A stretch of 34,453 nucleotides of DNA from NCBI GenBank assembly GCA_934102255.1, contig CAKOSN010000020.1, positions 1 to 34,453 of the forward strand, given 5' to 3'. Under the pieces are notes generated by a model, which was not told the DNA's origin, did no database searches, and was given only the letters and a program-made list of their open reading frames with translations. The translations under genes and the position numbers were made by a program. The stretch comes from an uncultured Bacilli bacterium (GTDB lineage Bacteria > Bacillota_I > Bacilli_A > RF39 > UBA660). Positions 8,041 through 15,546 of the stretch are shown here, piece by piece (the first letter of the stretch is position 1; every line of letters begins with the position of its first letter).

Positions 8041-9204
8041 TTCATCTATACTTATCAGTGTTATTCTGGCGTAACCATTGCCTTTTTTGGCACAGTCAGT
8101 AGTTGGCGTTTCTTCAACGCAAGTTGTTGATATGGTTTTAGTATTTTCTTCATTAGATTCTTCGCAGTTATAACAATACATAGCTTTATTAGTTAGAAGT
8201 GGGTTGCCTATATAACCTGAGCCACCGCCACCCGATGAACCATTATAGTAGCTTGTACCGCCACCATAAAAACCACTTCCACCACCAGAAGACGGAATTT
8301 CTTGTCCATAATTGCCACCATAGCCAAAGCCAGCAGATAAAGGTTCAAAATTTGAACTACCATTTAATCCAGCTGTATCTTGTGTACCTCCTGTAGCTAG
8401 TGATTTTGATTCGGTTACACCATTACTGCCTTTATAACCACCTCCAGAACCACCTTGATGTGGTAAGTAAGGACTATTTTTTGAAGATAAATACATATGA
8501 TAATGCCAACCGGCACCTCCGCCGCCACCCGAGACAATTAAAATGCTATCTTTGTTATCTTCATAATTTTTTAATTGTCCATCATCAATAATGGTGTTTT
8601 GGATTGATGTAGCACCTCCGCCACCTCCCCAAGTTGTAGCTCCGTCTGACATTGCATTACCGCCACCATTGTAACCGCCATTATATAAATAACTTTTATT
8701 CCAGTATATTCCATTATCTCCTTTGCCGCCTATTGATAGATAAATGATATTTCTGGCTTTTAAAAATATATCGCCTGATGAATATCCTCCATAACCGCCT
8801 GTTGCTTCTTCAGTATAAGCATATCCGCCTTGGGCGCCCCATGTTTCTAATTTGTATGTTCCAGAAAATGGTACTGTAAAAGTTTGAACAGCACCGGTGT
8901 AATCAAAGTCAAATATTGTCTGACCAGAATAGAAATATAAGTTACACTTTACTTTCTTATTTAAATTACTTATTAATAACCCCCAATTATCATTGTCCCA
9001 TGTTGCTTTAGTACTATCATCATCACACACTACTTTTCGAAATAAAGCATCACCTTTAGAAGGAATTTTATCACTTAACTCATCATTTACATATACTCCT
9101 AAAATATCGTCTGTTGATAAATACTCTTTTTTTGCATTCAATAATATAAAACTTAAACTAACCATAATTAATGATAATATTAAACAAATTTTCACTTTTT
9201 TCAT
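8038..9204 (-). CDS. Glycine-rich surface protein, cassette 2
   Basis: Paralogue of 388 residues with the same ends as its sisters: helix VKICLILSLIMVSLSFI, the two-Cys module, entry motif FDFDYTGAVQTFTVP, exit GSGYIGNPLLTNK and the four-Cys tail. Its glycine-rich middle is distinct, with GGGGGATSI, GGGGGAGWHYHMY and repeated SGGGSGFYGG segments, and includes His/Tyr-rich stretches not found in the others. The ATG at 9204 is chosen because GGAGG lies 7 nt before it; the ATG two codons upstream is too close to that GGAGG, and a longer open frame upstream merely runs through the recombination-like site. The first module reads VVCDDDS where most sisters have AICDDE. Confidence 0.85.
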   Translation of the reverse strand: MKKVKICLILSLIMVSLSFILLNAKKEYLSTDDILGVYVNDELSDKIPSKGDALFRKVVCDDDSTKATWDNDNWGLLISNLNKKVKCNLYFYSGQTIFDFDYTGAVQTFTVPFSGTYKLETWGAQGGYAYTEEATGGYGGYSSGDIFLKARNIIYLSIGGKGDNGIYWNKSYLYNGGYNGGGNAMSDGATTWGGGGGATSIQNTIIDDGQLKNYEDNKDSILIVSGGGGGAGWHYHMYLSSKNSPYLPHQGGSGGGYKGSNGVTESKSLATGGTQDTAGLNGSSNFEPLSAGFGYGGNYGQEIPSSGGGSGFYGGGTSYYNGSSGGGGSGYIGNPLLTNKAMYCYNCEESNEENTKTISTTCVEETPTTDCAKKGNGYARITLISIDE

Positions 9205-9234
9205 AGTCATACCTCCAAAGCCCCGAAATTTCGG

Positions 9235-9261
9235 CTTCGTAGAGTTTACAACTCTATGAAA
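9235..9261 (+). repeat. Recombination-like site 2, gene-proximal
   Basis: Arm CTTCGTAGAG (9235-9244; one or two changes from TTTCATAGAG), core TTTACAA (9245-9251), arm CTCTATGAAA (9252-9261). A CCGAAATTTCGG palindrome abuts the outer arm. Confidence 0.85.
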
Positions 9262-9433
9262 AATAGCTCTCAAAGCTAGTGTTTATCTACATTTATAAAA
9301 AGTTGACCATGAATTTTGACCATAATAGGAATTAATTTGTTGACTGGAAAAAAATACGTAAAGTAAAGTAATTACTGGAGTCTAGACAATTTTTTCTGAC
9401 CATAATTTTGACTAAAATAGAAATTAATTTACG

Positions 9434-9462
9434 TTTAAACCTAAGAAAAACTGTGTTATAGT
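9434..9462 (+). promoter_or_regulatory. Promoter in segment 2, facing away from gene
   Basis: TTTAAA (9434-9439), 17-bp spacer, TG-T-TATAGT with the hexamer at 9457-9462. Confidence 0.65.
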
Positions 9463-9498
9463 TAATATATAAGTTAAAAATAAGCGCCTAAAATACGC

Positions 9499-9525
9499 TT
9501 TCATAGAGTTGTAAACTCTATGAAA
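9499..9525 (-). repeat. Recombination-like site 2, distal
   Basis: Arm TTTCATAGAG (9499-9508), core TTGTAAA (9509-9515), arm CTCTATGAAA (9516-9525). The reverse complement of the core is TTTACAA, matching the proximal site. Confidence 0.85.
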
Positions 9526-9565
9526 ATCGCTTTAAAAATCTAAAAAATTTAGATATTGTATATTT

Positions 9566-9600
9566 CTAAAAGGCATGTTCAATCAAGAATATGCCTTTTA
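9566..9600. terminator. Terminator overlapping the cassette 3 stop codon
   Basis: AAAAGGCAT-x-TTC pairs with GAA-x-ATGCCTTTT around an AATCAA loop. It ends cassette 3 on the minus strand and blocks the OFF transcript of segment 2. Confidence 0.7.
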
Positions 9601-10674
9601 TTCGTTTATGCTTATTAATGTTATTCTAACATAACCATTTTCTTTTTTTGAGCAATTAACTGTTGGGGTTTCTTCACTACATGTTGTTGATATGGTTTTG
9701 GTACTTTCCTCTGATGACTCCTCACAATTATAGCAGTACATAACTTTGTTAGTTAAAAGTGAATTTCCAATATAACCAGAACCACCTCCGGCTCCTCCTG
9801 CTAGCGTTGTAGCGCCTCCGCCATAATATCCACCACCTCCATTTGGACCATTATCAGTTTTTTCAACTCCAATTCCACCTGTGCCAAAACTTCCATTAAC
9901 GTCATATAAGTTATTTGTATACTCTCTTGAAAGAACTCCTGTTCCGCCTGATGATTGAGTACCACCTGTGCCAAAATATAAATGCGAATTGCCTAGAACA
10001 TATCCAGTTCCGCCGATATATCCACCTCCAGAACCGCCGTTTTCTCGTTCACCAGCGCCTCCGCCTCCTGAAACAATAAGGATATTAGATTTAAAGTTTT
10101 CTAAGTTTGAAAGTAATCCTGTAATTGTTGATATATGAGTAGCTCCACCTCCGGGTGCTTCAACGCCTGACATATAATTTCCACCATTGTATCCTTTTTT
10201 GCCACCAACATTTATAAATAATTCTGTGTTAGCATTTAAACTAATATCGCCAACTGAATATCCACCATAGCCACCAGCACCATACCAGTTTGAACTGCCC
10301 TGTGCTCCCCATGTTTCTAATTTATATGTTCCAGATATAGGTGCTGTAAAAGTTTGTTCACTACCTGTATAATCAAAATTAAATACTGTTTGTCCAGAAT
10401 AGAAATATAAATTACATTTTACTTTTGTATTCATATTACTTATTAATAAGCCCCAGTTATCGCTGTCCCATGATACTTTAACATTATCATTATCACAAAT
10501 AGCTTTTTGAAATAATGCTTCATCTTTAGACGGAATATCTTCGCTTAACTCATTATTTACATATAATCCTATAATATCATCAGACGATAAATATTCTTTT
10601 TTATTAATTAAATATATAAAAATTGAACCAATAATAATTAGTATTAAAATTAAACAAGATTTTATTTTTTTCAT
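9598..10674 (-). CDS. Glycine-rich surface protein, cassette 3
   Basis: Shortest paralogue (358 residues). N-terminal helix SCLILILIIIGSIFIYLI, two-Cys module (AICDNDN, VKCNLY), entry motif FNFDYTGSEQTFTAP, then a compact glycine-rich middle (GGYGGYSVGD, GGGGAGEREN, GGGGYYGGG) and the tail with YCYNCEES, STTC and NC. The middle is shorter than in its neighbours because the segment after the GGGATHI motif is reduced. ATG at 10674 follows GAGAGG, as in cassette 1. It belongs with cassettes 1 and 5 by leader type (CGTAATTACG next to the site). Confidence 0.85.
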   Translation of the reverse strand: MKKIKSCLILILIIIGSIFIYLINKKEYLSSDDIIGLYVNNELSEDIPSKDEALFQKAICDNDNVKVSWDSDNWGLLISNMNTKVKCNLYFYSGQTVFNFDYTGSEQTFTAPISGTYKLETWGAQGSSNWYGAGGYGGYSVGDISLNANTELFINVGGKKGYNGGNYMSGVEAPGGGATHISTITGLLSNLENFKSNILIVSGGGGAGERENGGSGGGYIGGTGYVLGNSHLYFGTGGTQSSGGTGVLSREYTNNLYDVNGSFGTGGIGVEKTDNGPNGGGGYYGGGATTLAGGAGGGSGYIGNSLLTNKVMYCYNCEESSEESTKTISTTCSEETPTVNCSKKENGYVRITLISINE

Positions 10675-10705
10675 AGCCACACCTCTCAAAAGCCCGTAAT
10701 TACGC

Positions 10706-10732
10706 TTTCATAGAGCATATTACTCTATGAAA
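10706..10732 (+). repeat. Recombination-like site 3, gene-proximal
   Basis: Arm TTTCATAGAG (10706-10715), core CATATTA (10716-10722), arm CTCTATGAAA (10723-10732). Confidence 0.85.
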
Positions 10733-10906
10733 AATAGGCTTTGAAGTAAGCATTCACCTGGGCATATAAATTTCTGACTAGAAATTTTGACCATAATAGC
10801 ACTTTGGTTTTTGACCATAAAAAGCGCTACAAATACTTATAAACATTAGATTTCATTTAATTTTGTCTGACCACAAAATTGACTACAAACTATAGTACAA
10901 TCCCCC

Positions 10907-10935
10907 TTTTAAATGGCTTAAAACTGTGTTATAGT
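10907..10935 (+). promoter_or_regulatory. Promoter in segment 3, facing away from gene
   Basis: TTTTAA (10907-10912), 17-bp spacer, TG-T-TATAGT with the hexamer at 10930-10935. Confidence 0.65.
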
Positions 10936-10971
10936 TAATATATAAGTTAAAAATAGACGTTCAATTTTCGC

Positions 10972-10998
10972 TTTCATAGAGTAATATGTTCTATGAAA
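10972..10998 (-). repeat. Recombination-like site 3, distal
   Basis: Arm TTTCATAGAG (10972-10981), core TAATATG (10982-10988), arm TTCTATGAAA (10989-10998). The reverse-complement core is CATATTA, matching the proximal site. Confidence 0.85.
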
Positions 10999-11040
10999 AT
11001 CCAGATTTTTACATGTAAAATATAGACAGTGTGTGTATTA

Positions 11041-11075
11041 TAAAAAGGCTTACTCAATCAAGAATAAGTCTTTAT
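11041..11075. terminator. Terminator overlapping the cassette 4 stop codon
   Basis: AAAAAGGCTTA-x-TC pairs with GA-x-TAAGTCTTT around the stop codon; T-run on the minus strand. Confidence 0.65.
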
Positions 11076-12187
11076 TCGTCTATACTAATTAATGTTATTC
11101 TAGCGTACCCATTTCCTTTTTTAGAACAATTAACAGTTGGAGTTTCTTCAGCACATGTTGTTGATATGGTTTCTGTACTTTCTTCATTAGATTCTTCACA
11201 ATCATAGCAATACATATTTTTGTTAGTCAAGGCCGAATTTCCTATATAGCCAGAGCCGCCTCCGGCTGTATAAGATGAATTGCTTCCACCATAGTATCCT
11301 CCTCCGCCACCAGCCATTTCGCAATATTTATTTTCTTGGCAAGATTCTCCTAATCCAAAATCATTTCCAGAAACTTGAGAACCACCTCCGGCATAAACAA
11401 GTCTTGTATCACTATCAATTCTAGATACTCCACTACTTCCAATATAACCTCCAGCGTTGCCAGACTTTACTATTGAGTAATTAGGATAAGTTTGAAAATC
11501 AACATAGATACCACCACCGCCGCCGGCGACTATTATTAATTCATCAGTATAGTTTTTCAGTGTACTAAGTGTTCCAGCTTTTTTAGAAATATGAGTAGCT
11601 CCGCCTCCGCCAGTACCTATAGAATTTTTATTATTATATGATGAGCGACCAGTGCCACCACCGTTGTAACCACCTGGCGACATAATACTTAATCCAAGGT
11701 TCGCCGCTCCAGTACCTCCATTATTTATATATAAAATATCTTCTTTCATTAGCTTGACATTGCCTTTAGAATGACCGCCATATCCGCCTTCATATTTGTC
11801 ATAACTTCCGCCCTGTGCTCCCCATATTTCTAATTTATAAGTTCCTGAAATTTGTGCCGTAAAGGTTTGTTCATCACCTGTATAATCAAAATCAAATACT
11901 GTCTGGCCAGAATAAAAATATAAATTACACTTAACTTTCTTATTTAAATTGCTTATCAATAAGCCCCAATTTTCATTATCCCAAGTTACTTTTATATTTT
12001 CATCATCACATATAGCTTTTTGAAATAGAGCTTCATCTTTAGAAGGCATATTATCACTTAACTCATTATTTACATATACTCCTAAAATATCATCTGTTGA
12101 TATATATTTTCTTTTTGCATTAAATGTTATAAAACATGAACTAATTATAATTAATGTTAATATTAAACAAAATTTTATTTTTTTCAT
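11072..12187 (-). CDS. Glycine-rich surface protein, cassette 4
   Basis: Paralogue of 371 residues. After the anchor helix (FCLILTLIIISSCFITF, with an extra Cys) come the two-Cys module, entry motif FDFDYTGDEQTFTAQ and a glycine-rich middle with GGYGGHSKGN, GGGGATHI and GGGGGYYGG. An insertion carrying two more Cys (GESCQENKYCEMAG) is unique to this copy and could form its own disulfide. The tail differs slightly (YCYDCEES, STETIS). ATG at 12187 lies behind AAGAGG. Leader type matches cassettes 2 and 6 (CCGAAATTTCGG palindrome). Confidence 0.85.
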   Translation of the reverse strand: MKKIKFCLILTLIIISSCFITFNAKRKYISTDDILGVYVNNELSDNMPSKDEALFQKAICDDENIKVTWDNENWGLLISNLNKKVKCNLYFYSGQTVFDFDYTGDEQTFTAQISGTYKLEIWGAQGGSYDKYEGGYGGHSKGNVKLMKEDILYINNGGTGAANLGLSIMSPGGYNGGGTGRSSYNNKNSIGTGGGGATHISKKAGTLSTLKNYTDELIIVAGGGGGIYVDFQTYPNYSIVKSGNAGGYIGSSGVSRIDSDTRLVYAGGGSQVSGNDFGLGESCQENKYCEMAGGGGGYYGGSNSSYTAGGGSGYIGNSALTNKNMYCYDCEESNEESTETISTTCAEETPTVNCSKKGNGYARITLISIDE

Positions 12188-12219
12188 AGTCGTACCTCTT
12201 AAAAGCCCCGAAATTTCGG

Positions 12220-12246
12220 CTTCGTAGAGTTTGTAACTCTATGAAA
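12220..12246 (+). repeat. Recombination-like site 4, gene-proximal
   Basis: Arm CTTCGTAGAG (12220-12229), core TTTGTAA (12230-12236), arm CTCTATGAAA (12237-12246). Confidence 0.85.
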
Positions 12247-12419
12247 AATGACTCACTAAACCAGTGTTTACCTGGTTTTATAAATTGTTGACCAAAAATT
12301 TTGACTACAATGATAATACAATTATTGACTACTAAATAGCTTGCGAAGTATTATGATTACTAAATTTAAGAAAAAATTATTTGACCATGATTTTGACTAG
12401 AATAGATTTTAAAATAGCC

Positions 12420-12448
12420 TTTTAAAAGCCGAAAATCTGTGATATAGT
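12420..12448 (+). promoter_or_regulatory. Promoter in segment 4, facing away from gene
   Basis: TTTTAA (12420-12425), 17-bp spacer, TG-A-TATAGT with the hexamer at 12443-12448. The N of TGN differs from segments 1-3 while TG and TATAGT are kept. Confidence 0.65.
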
Positions 12449-12484
12449 TAATATATAAGTTAAAAATAAGTGCCTAAAATACGC

Positions 12485-12511
12485 TTTCATAGAGTTACAA
12501 ACTCTATGAAA
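12485..12511 (-). repeat. Recombination-like site 4, distal
   Basis: Arm TTTCATAGAG (12485-12494), core TTACAAA (12495-12501), arm CTCTATGAAA (12502-12511). The reverse-complement core is TTTGTAA, matching the proximal site. Confidence 0.85.
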
Positions 12512-12552
12512 ATATCCTTAAAAACATAAGAAATTTAGACATTGTATATATT

Positions 12553-12588
12553 ATAAAAAGACTTACTCAATTAAGAATAGGTCTTTTA
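12553..12588. terminator. Terminator overlapping the cassette 5 stop codon
   Basis: AAAAAGACTTA pairs with TA-GGTCTTTT around a TCAATTAAGA-type loop; T-run on the minus strand. Confidence 0.65.
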
Positions 12589-13674
12589 TTCATCTATGCT
12601 TACTAATGTAATTCTGGCATAACCACTGCCTTTTTTAGTGCAGTTACTTGTTGGAGTCGTATCAGTACAACTTGTTGATATAGTTTTAGTACTTTCTTCG
12701 GATGATTCTTCACAGTTGTAACAGTACATAACTTTGTTAAATAAATTTTTATTTCCTATGTAGCCTGAACCACCGCCACCGGATGAATAGGACGCATTAT
12801 CGCCAGAACCTCCTCCATAAAAACCGCCGCCCCCTGCGCCTCCACTATCGCCAGTTAAGCCAGAATTCCCACCTTTACCAAATGTGCCGTTATTATATCC
12901 AGAACCACCATTTGACTGTGTTCCACCATAGCCTGGTCTAAGACAAGAGTCAACTCCTTTATATCCGCCACCACTTCCAGATACTATCGTCTCTGTTGCT
13001 GTAGTCCAATCTTCGCATGTATCTTCTCCACCGCCGCCTCCGGAAACAATGATAATTTTATCTACAGAATTTTCAAGAGTATAAAGTTCACCAGAACTAA
13101 AGGCAATGTGAGTAGCGCCTCCGCCGGACATATCTCCAATTCCACCACCATTGTACGCTGCTAATTTTTCACCAGTATTATTATAATTCTGCCCAACATT
13201 TATATAAATGTTGTCATTATTCTTTAAGTCTATAAATCCAACTGAATATCCTCCATATCCACCAGACGTTTTGCCATTAGTTCCTAAGTTAGTACTACCT
13301 TGGGCTCCCCATGTTTCTAATTTGTAAGTACCAGAAATAGGAACGGTAAAGATTTGTTCTCCGCCAGTATAATCAAAATCAAATACAGTTTGACCAGAAT
13401 AAAAATACAAATTGCATTTTACTTTTTTATTTAAATTATTTATTAGCAAGCCCCAATTATCATTATCCCAAGTTACTTTTGCATTTTCATCATCACAAAC
13501 AGCTTTTTGAAACATTGCACTTTCCGTGGCAGGAATTTGTTCACTTAATTCATCGTTTACATATACTCCTATAATATCATCTGTTGATAAATATTCTTTC
13601 TTATTGTCAAAATAGCTAAAAATTGAAATTATTAAAATAAATATTATAATTAAATAAAAACATCTCTTTTTCAT
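12586..13674 (-). CDS. Glycine-rich surface protein, cassette 5
   Basis: Paralogue of 362 residues and the most diverged at both ends. The helix starts MKKRCFYLIIIFILIISIF; the first module reads SEQIPATESAMF where others have SKDEALF; the tail is STSCTDTTPTSNC instead of STTC-x-EETPT-x-NC. The entry motif is FDFDYTGGEQIFTVP. The glycine-rich middle has two extra Cys (EDTCEDW, VDSCLRPG) and GGGGGEDT and GGGGFYGGG blocks. ATG at 13674 behind AAGAGG. Its upstream segment is nearly that of cassette 1, so protein and switch have separate divergence histories. Confidence 0.85.
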   Translation of the reverse strand: MKKRCFYLIIIFILIISIFSYFDNKKEYLSTDDIIGVYVNDELSEQIPATESAMFQKAVCDDENAKVTWDNDNWGLLINNLNKKVKCNLYFYSGQTVFDFDYTGGEQIFTVPISGTYKLETWGAQGSTNLGTNGKTSGGYGGYSVGFIDLKNNDNIYINVGQNYNNTGEKLAAYNGGGIGDMSGGGATHIAFSSGELYTLENSVDKIIIVSGGGGGEDTCEDWTTATETIVSGSGGGYKGVDSCLRPGYGGTQSNGGSGYNNGTFGKGGNSGLTGDSGGAGGGGFYGGGSGDNASYSSGGGGSGYIGNKNLFNKVMYCYNCEESSEESTKTISTSCTDTTPTSNCTKKGSGYARITLVSIDE

Positions 13675-13705
13675 AGTAAAACCTCTTAAAAGCCCATAAT
13701 TACGC

Positions 13706-13732
13706 TTTCATAGAGCTTGTTACTCTATGAAA
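13706..13732 (+). repeat. Recombination-like site 5, gene-proximal
   Basis: Arm TTTCATAGAG (13706-13715), core CTTGTTA (13716-13722), arm CTCTATGAAA (13723-13732). Confidence 0.85.
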
Positions 13733-13905
13733 AACGCCATTTGAAGCTAGTATTCACCTATGTTTATAAATTTCTGACCAGAAATTTTGACCACAATGAA
13801 ACTGAGATTTTTGACTACAAAATATTTCTTTAAGCCTCATAAATACTTGGTTTATTTAAAAAATAATTGACCACAATTTTGACCATAATCTTTAAAGAAA
13901 GACCC

Positions 13906-13934
13906 TTTTAAAAGCCTAAAAACTGTGGTATAGT
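13906..13934 (+). promoter_or_regulatory. Promoter in segment 5, facing away from gene
   Basis: TTTTAA (13906-13911), 17-bp spacer, TG-G-TATAGT with the hexamer at 13929-13934. Confidence 0.65.
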
Positions 13935-13970
13935 TAATATATAAATTAAAAATAGTGGTCTATTTTAAGC

Positions 13971-13997
13971 TTTCATAGAGTAACAAGTTCTATGAAA
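13971..13997 (-). repeat. Recombination-like site 5, distal
   Basis: Arm TTTCATAGAG (13971-13980), core TAACAAG (13981-13987), arm TTCTATGAAA (13988-13997). The reverse-complement core is CTTGTTA, matching the proximal site. Confidence 0.85.
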
Positions 13998-14040
13998 ATT
14001 TAAGAATTTATCCCTTAAAATATGGACAGTGTATATATTA

Positions 14041-14075
14041 TAAAAAAGGCTTATTTAATCTAGATAGGCCTTTTA
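14041..14075. terminator. Terminator overlapping the cassette 6 stop codon
   Basis: AAAAAAGGCTTAT pairs with ATAGGCCTTTT; T-run on the minus strand. Confidence 0.65.
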
Positions 14076-15251
14076 TTCATCTATACTTATTAATGTTATT
14101 CTGGCATAACCATTTTCTTTTTTAGCACAGTTACTGGTTGGTGTTTCTTCAGCACATGTTGTTGATATTGTTTTAGTGTCTTCTTCTGATGATTCTTCAC
14201 AGTTATAGCAGTACATGGCTTTGTTGGTCAGAAGAGAATTACCTATATAACCCGAGCCTCCAGCTCCGGAACCACCCCAAGAAGCTCCACCACCGTAGTA
14301 ACCTCCGCCTCCGCCGCCAGATACATTATAAATTTTGTCTTCTATTTTGGCTCCACCACCAGTACCAAATGATCCGTTTAACCATTTATCTGCTGGATTC
14401 CCCTCCAAATTTCCGCCACCAGTTCCACCCTTAATTTGGGAACCAGAACCAGGATTATTTTTATTATAATTTTGAGATGTCGTAGTTCCTTTTTGACCAC
14501 CTCCTGAGCCACCATTATCTGCAACGTTATCATCTCTAAGTGATTCTTGCCACCAAGCACAAACTCCGCCTCCGCCGCCGGCAACAATAAAAATAGAATC
14601 CTTGTCGTTTTGTAATTCAGCTAGTAATTTATTTTTATCAGATATGTGAGTTGAGCCACCGCCACTGCTCAAATTTATATCATAGTTTGAATGATTATGA
14701 GAGCTAACTGCTCCTCCATTAGGATAACCAATCGCTACCGCATCTTCGTTTTTAGTATTCACATTTTGTCCTTTTCCACCAACTATTAGATACAAATTCT
14801 CATTTTCTATTAAATGAATGTTGCCAATCGAGTAACCGCCATAGCCGCCATAATAATTTTCTGAATCAGTCGCCCCTTGTGCTCCCCATGTCTCTAATTT
14901 ATAAGTTCCAGAGAAAGGCACTGTAAAAGTCTGTTCATCTCCTGTATAATCAAAATCAAATACAGTTTGACCAAAATAGAAATATAAATTACATTTTATT
15001 TTTTTATTTAAATTACTTATTGACAAACCCCAGCTATCAGAATCCCATGTTACTTTAGCATTCTCATCATCACAAATAGCTTTTTGAAATAAAGCCTCAT
15101 CTTTGGAAGGGATCTTATCACTTAACTCATTATTTACATATACTCCTATAATATCATCTAATGATAAATACTCCTTCTTATTACTAAAATATATAAAAAT
15201 TGAACTAATAATAATTAATGAAACTATTAAATAATTTATTGCCTTTTTCAT
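14073..15251 (-). CDS. Glycine-rich surface protein, cassette 6
   Basis: Longest paralogue (392 residues). Anchor helix YLIVSLIIISSIFIYF, two-Cys module (AICDDEN, IKCNLYFYFG, with Phe replacing the usual Ser), entry motif FDFDYTGDEQTFTVP, and a long glycine-rich middle with a His/Asn-rich stretch (SSHNHSNYD), GGGVCAWWQES with one extra Cys, and GGGGGGYYGGG. Tail YCYNCEES, STTC and NC. ATG at 15251 with GGAGG upstream. It is the most upstream gene of the array and is separated from the ADP-ribosylglycohydrolase gene by segment 6 and a strong hairpin. Confidence 0.85.
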   Translation of the reverse strand: MKKAINYLIVSLIIISSIFIYFSNKKEYLSLDDIIGVYVNNELSDKIPSKDEALFQKAICDDENAKVTWDSDSWGLSISNLNKKIKCNLYFYFGQTVFDFDYTGDEQTFTVPFSGTYKLETWGAQGATDSENYYGGYGGYSIGNIHLIENENLYLIVGGKGQNVNTKNEDAVAIGYPNGGAVSSHNHSNYDINLSSGGGSTHISDKNKLLAELQNDKDSIFIVAGGGGGVCAWWQESLRDDNVADNGGSGGGQKGTTTSQNYNKNNPGSGSQIKGGTGGGNLEGNPADKWLNGSFGTGGGAKIEDKIYNVSGGGGGGYYGGGASWGGSGAGGSGYIGNSLLTNKAMYCYNCEESSEEDTKTISTTCAEETPTSNCAKKENGYARITLISIDE

Positions 15252-15281
15252 AAATATACCTCCAAAGTACCGAAAATACGG

Positions 15282-15308
15282 CTTCGTAGAGTTAGCAACT
15301 CTATGAAA
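15282..15308 (+). repeat. Recombination-like site 6, gene-proximal
   Basis: Arm CTTCGTAGAG (15282-15291), core TTAGCAA (15292-15298), arm CTCTATGAAA (15299-15308). Confidence 0.85.
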
Positions 15309-15481
15309 AATAGCTTACAAAGTAAGTATTTACCTAGGTTTATAAAAAGTTGACCATGAATTTTGACCACAATAGAAGTTAATTTGTTGACTAGAAAATA
15401 CTATATAAAGTAAGGTAAATACTGGAGTTTAGACGATTTTTTCTGACCATAATTTTGACTAAAATAGAAATTAATTTAGGC

Positions 15482-15510
15482 TTTAAACCTAAGAAAAACT
15501 GTGATATAGT
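15482..15510 (+). promoter_or_regulatory. Promoter in segment 6, facing away from gene
   Basis: TTTAAA (15482-15487), 17-bp spacer, TG-A-TATAGT with the hexamer at 15505-15510. Confidence 0.65.
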
Positions 15511-15546
15511 TAATATATAAGTTAAAAATAAGGCCCGAAAGTTAGC

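Larger units (their letters stand above)
9235..9525. other. Predicted invertible promoter segment 2
   Basis: Encloses 237 bp (9262-9498). TGACC/TGACT boxes begin at 9304, 9317, 9341, 9397 and 9409, the same offsets as segment 1. The promoter at 9434-9462 faces right, away from the cassette 2 gene (OFF). The interior is almost the same as segment 6, but the core is TTTACAA here and TTAGCAA there, so core and interior have diverged independently. Confidence 0.75.
10706..10998. other. Predicted invertible promoter segment 3
   Basis: Encloses 239 bp (10733-10971). Boxes begin at 10775, 10788, 10812, 10868 and 10880, the same five offsets although the sequence between boxes is clearly diverged from the other segments. 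The promoter at 10907-10935 faces away from the gene (OFF). Confidence 0.75.
12220..12511. other. Predicted invertible promoter segment 4
   Basis: Encloses 238 bp (12247-12484). Boxes begin at 12289, 12302, 12326, 12382 and 12394. The promoter at 12420-12448 faces away from the gene (OFF). Confidence 0.75.
13706..13997. other. Predicted invertible promoter segment 5
   Basis: Encloses 238 bp (13733-13970). Boxes begin at 13775, 13788, 13812, 13868 and 13880. The promoter at 13906-13934 faces away from the gene (OFF). The interior is nearly the same as segment 1 but the core differs from it at two of seven positions. Confidence 0.75.

Noticed and set aside
8199..8591. Plus-strand open frames inside the glycine-rich genes
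   Set aside because: They arise because GGN glycine codons read NCC on the other strand, giving no stops; no ribosome sites and His/Leu-rich nonsense products.
9205..9273. N-terminal extension of the cassette 2 protein
   Set aside because: It runs through the recombination-like site without a ribosome site; GGAGG fits the ATG at 9204, matching the MKK starts of the sister genes.
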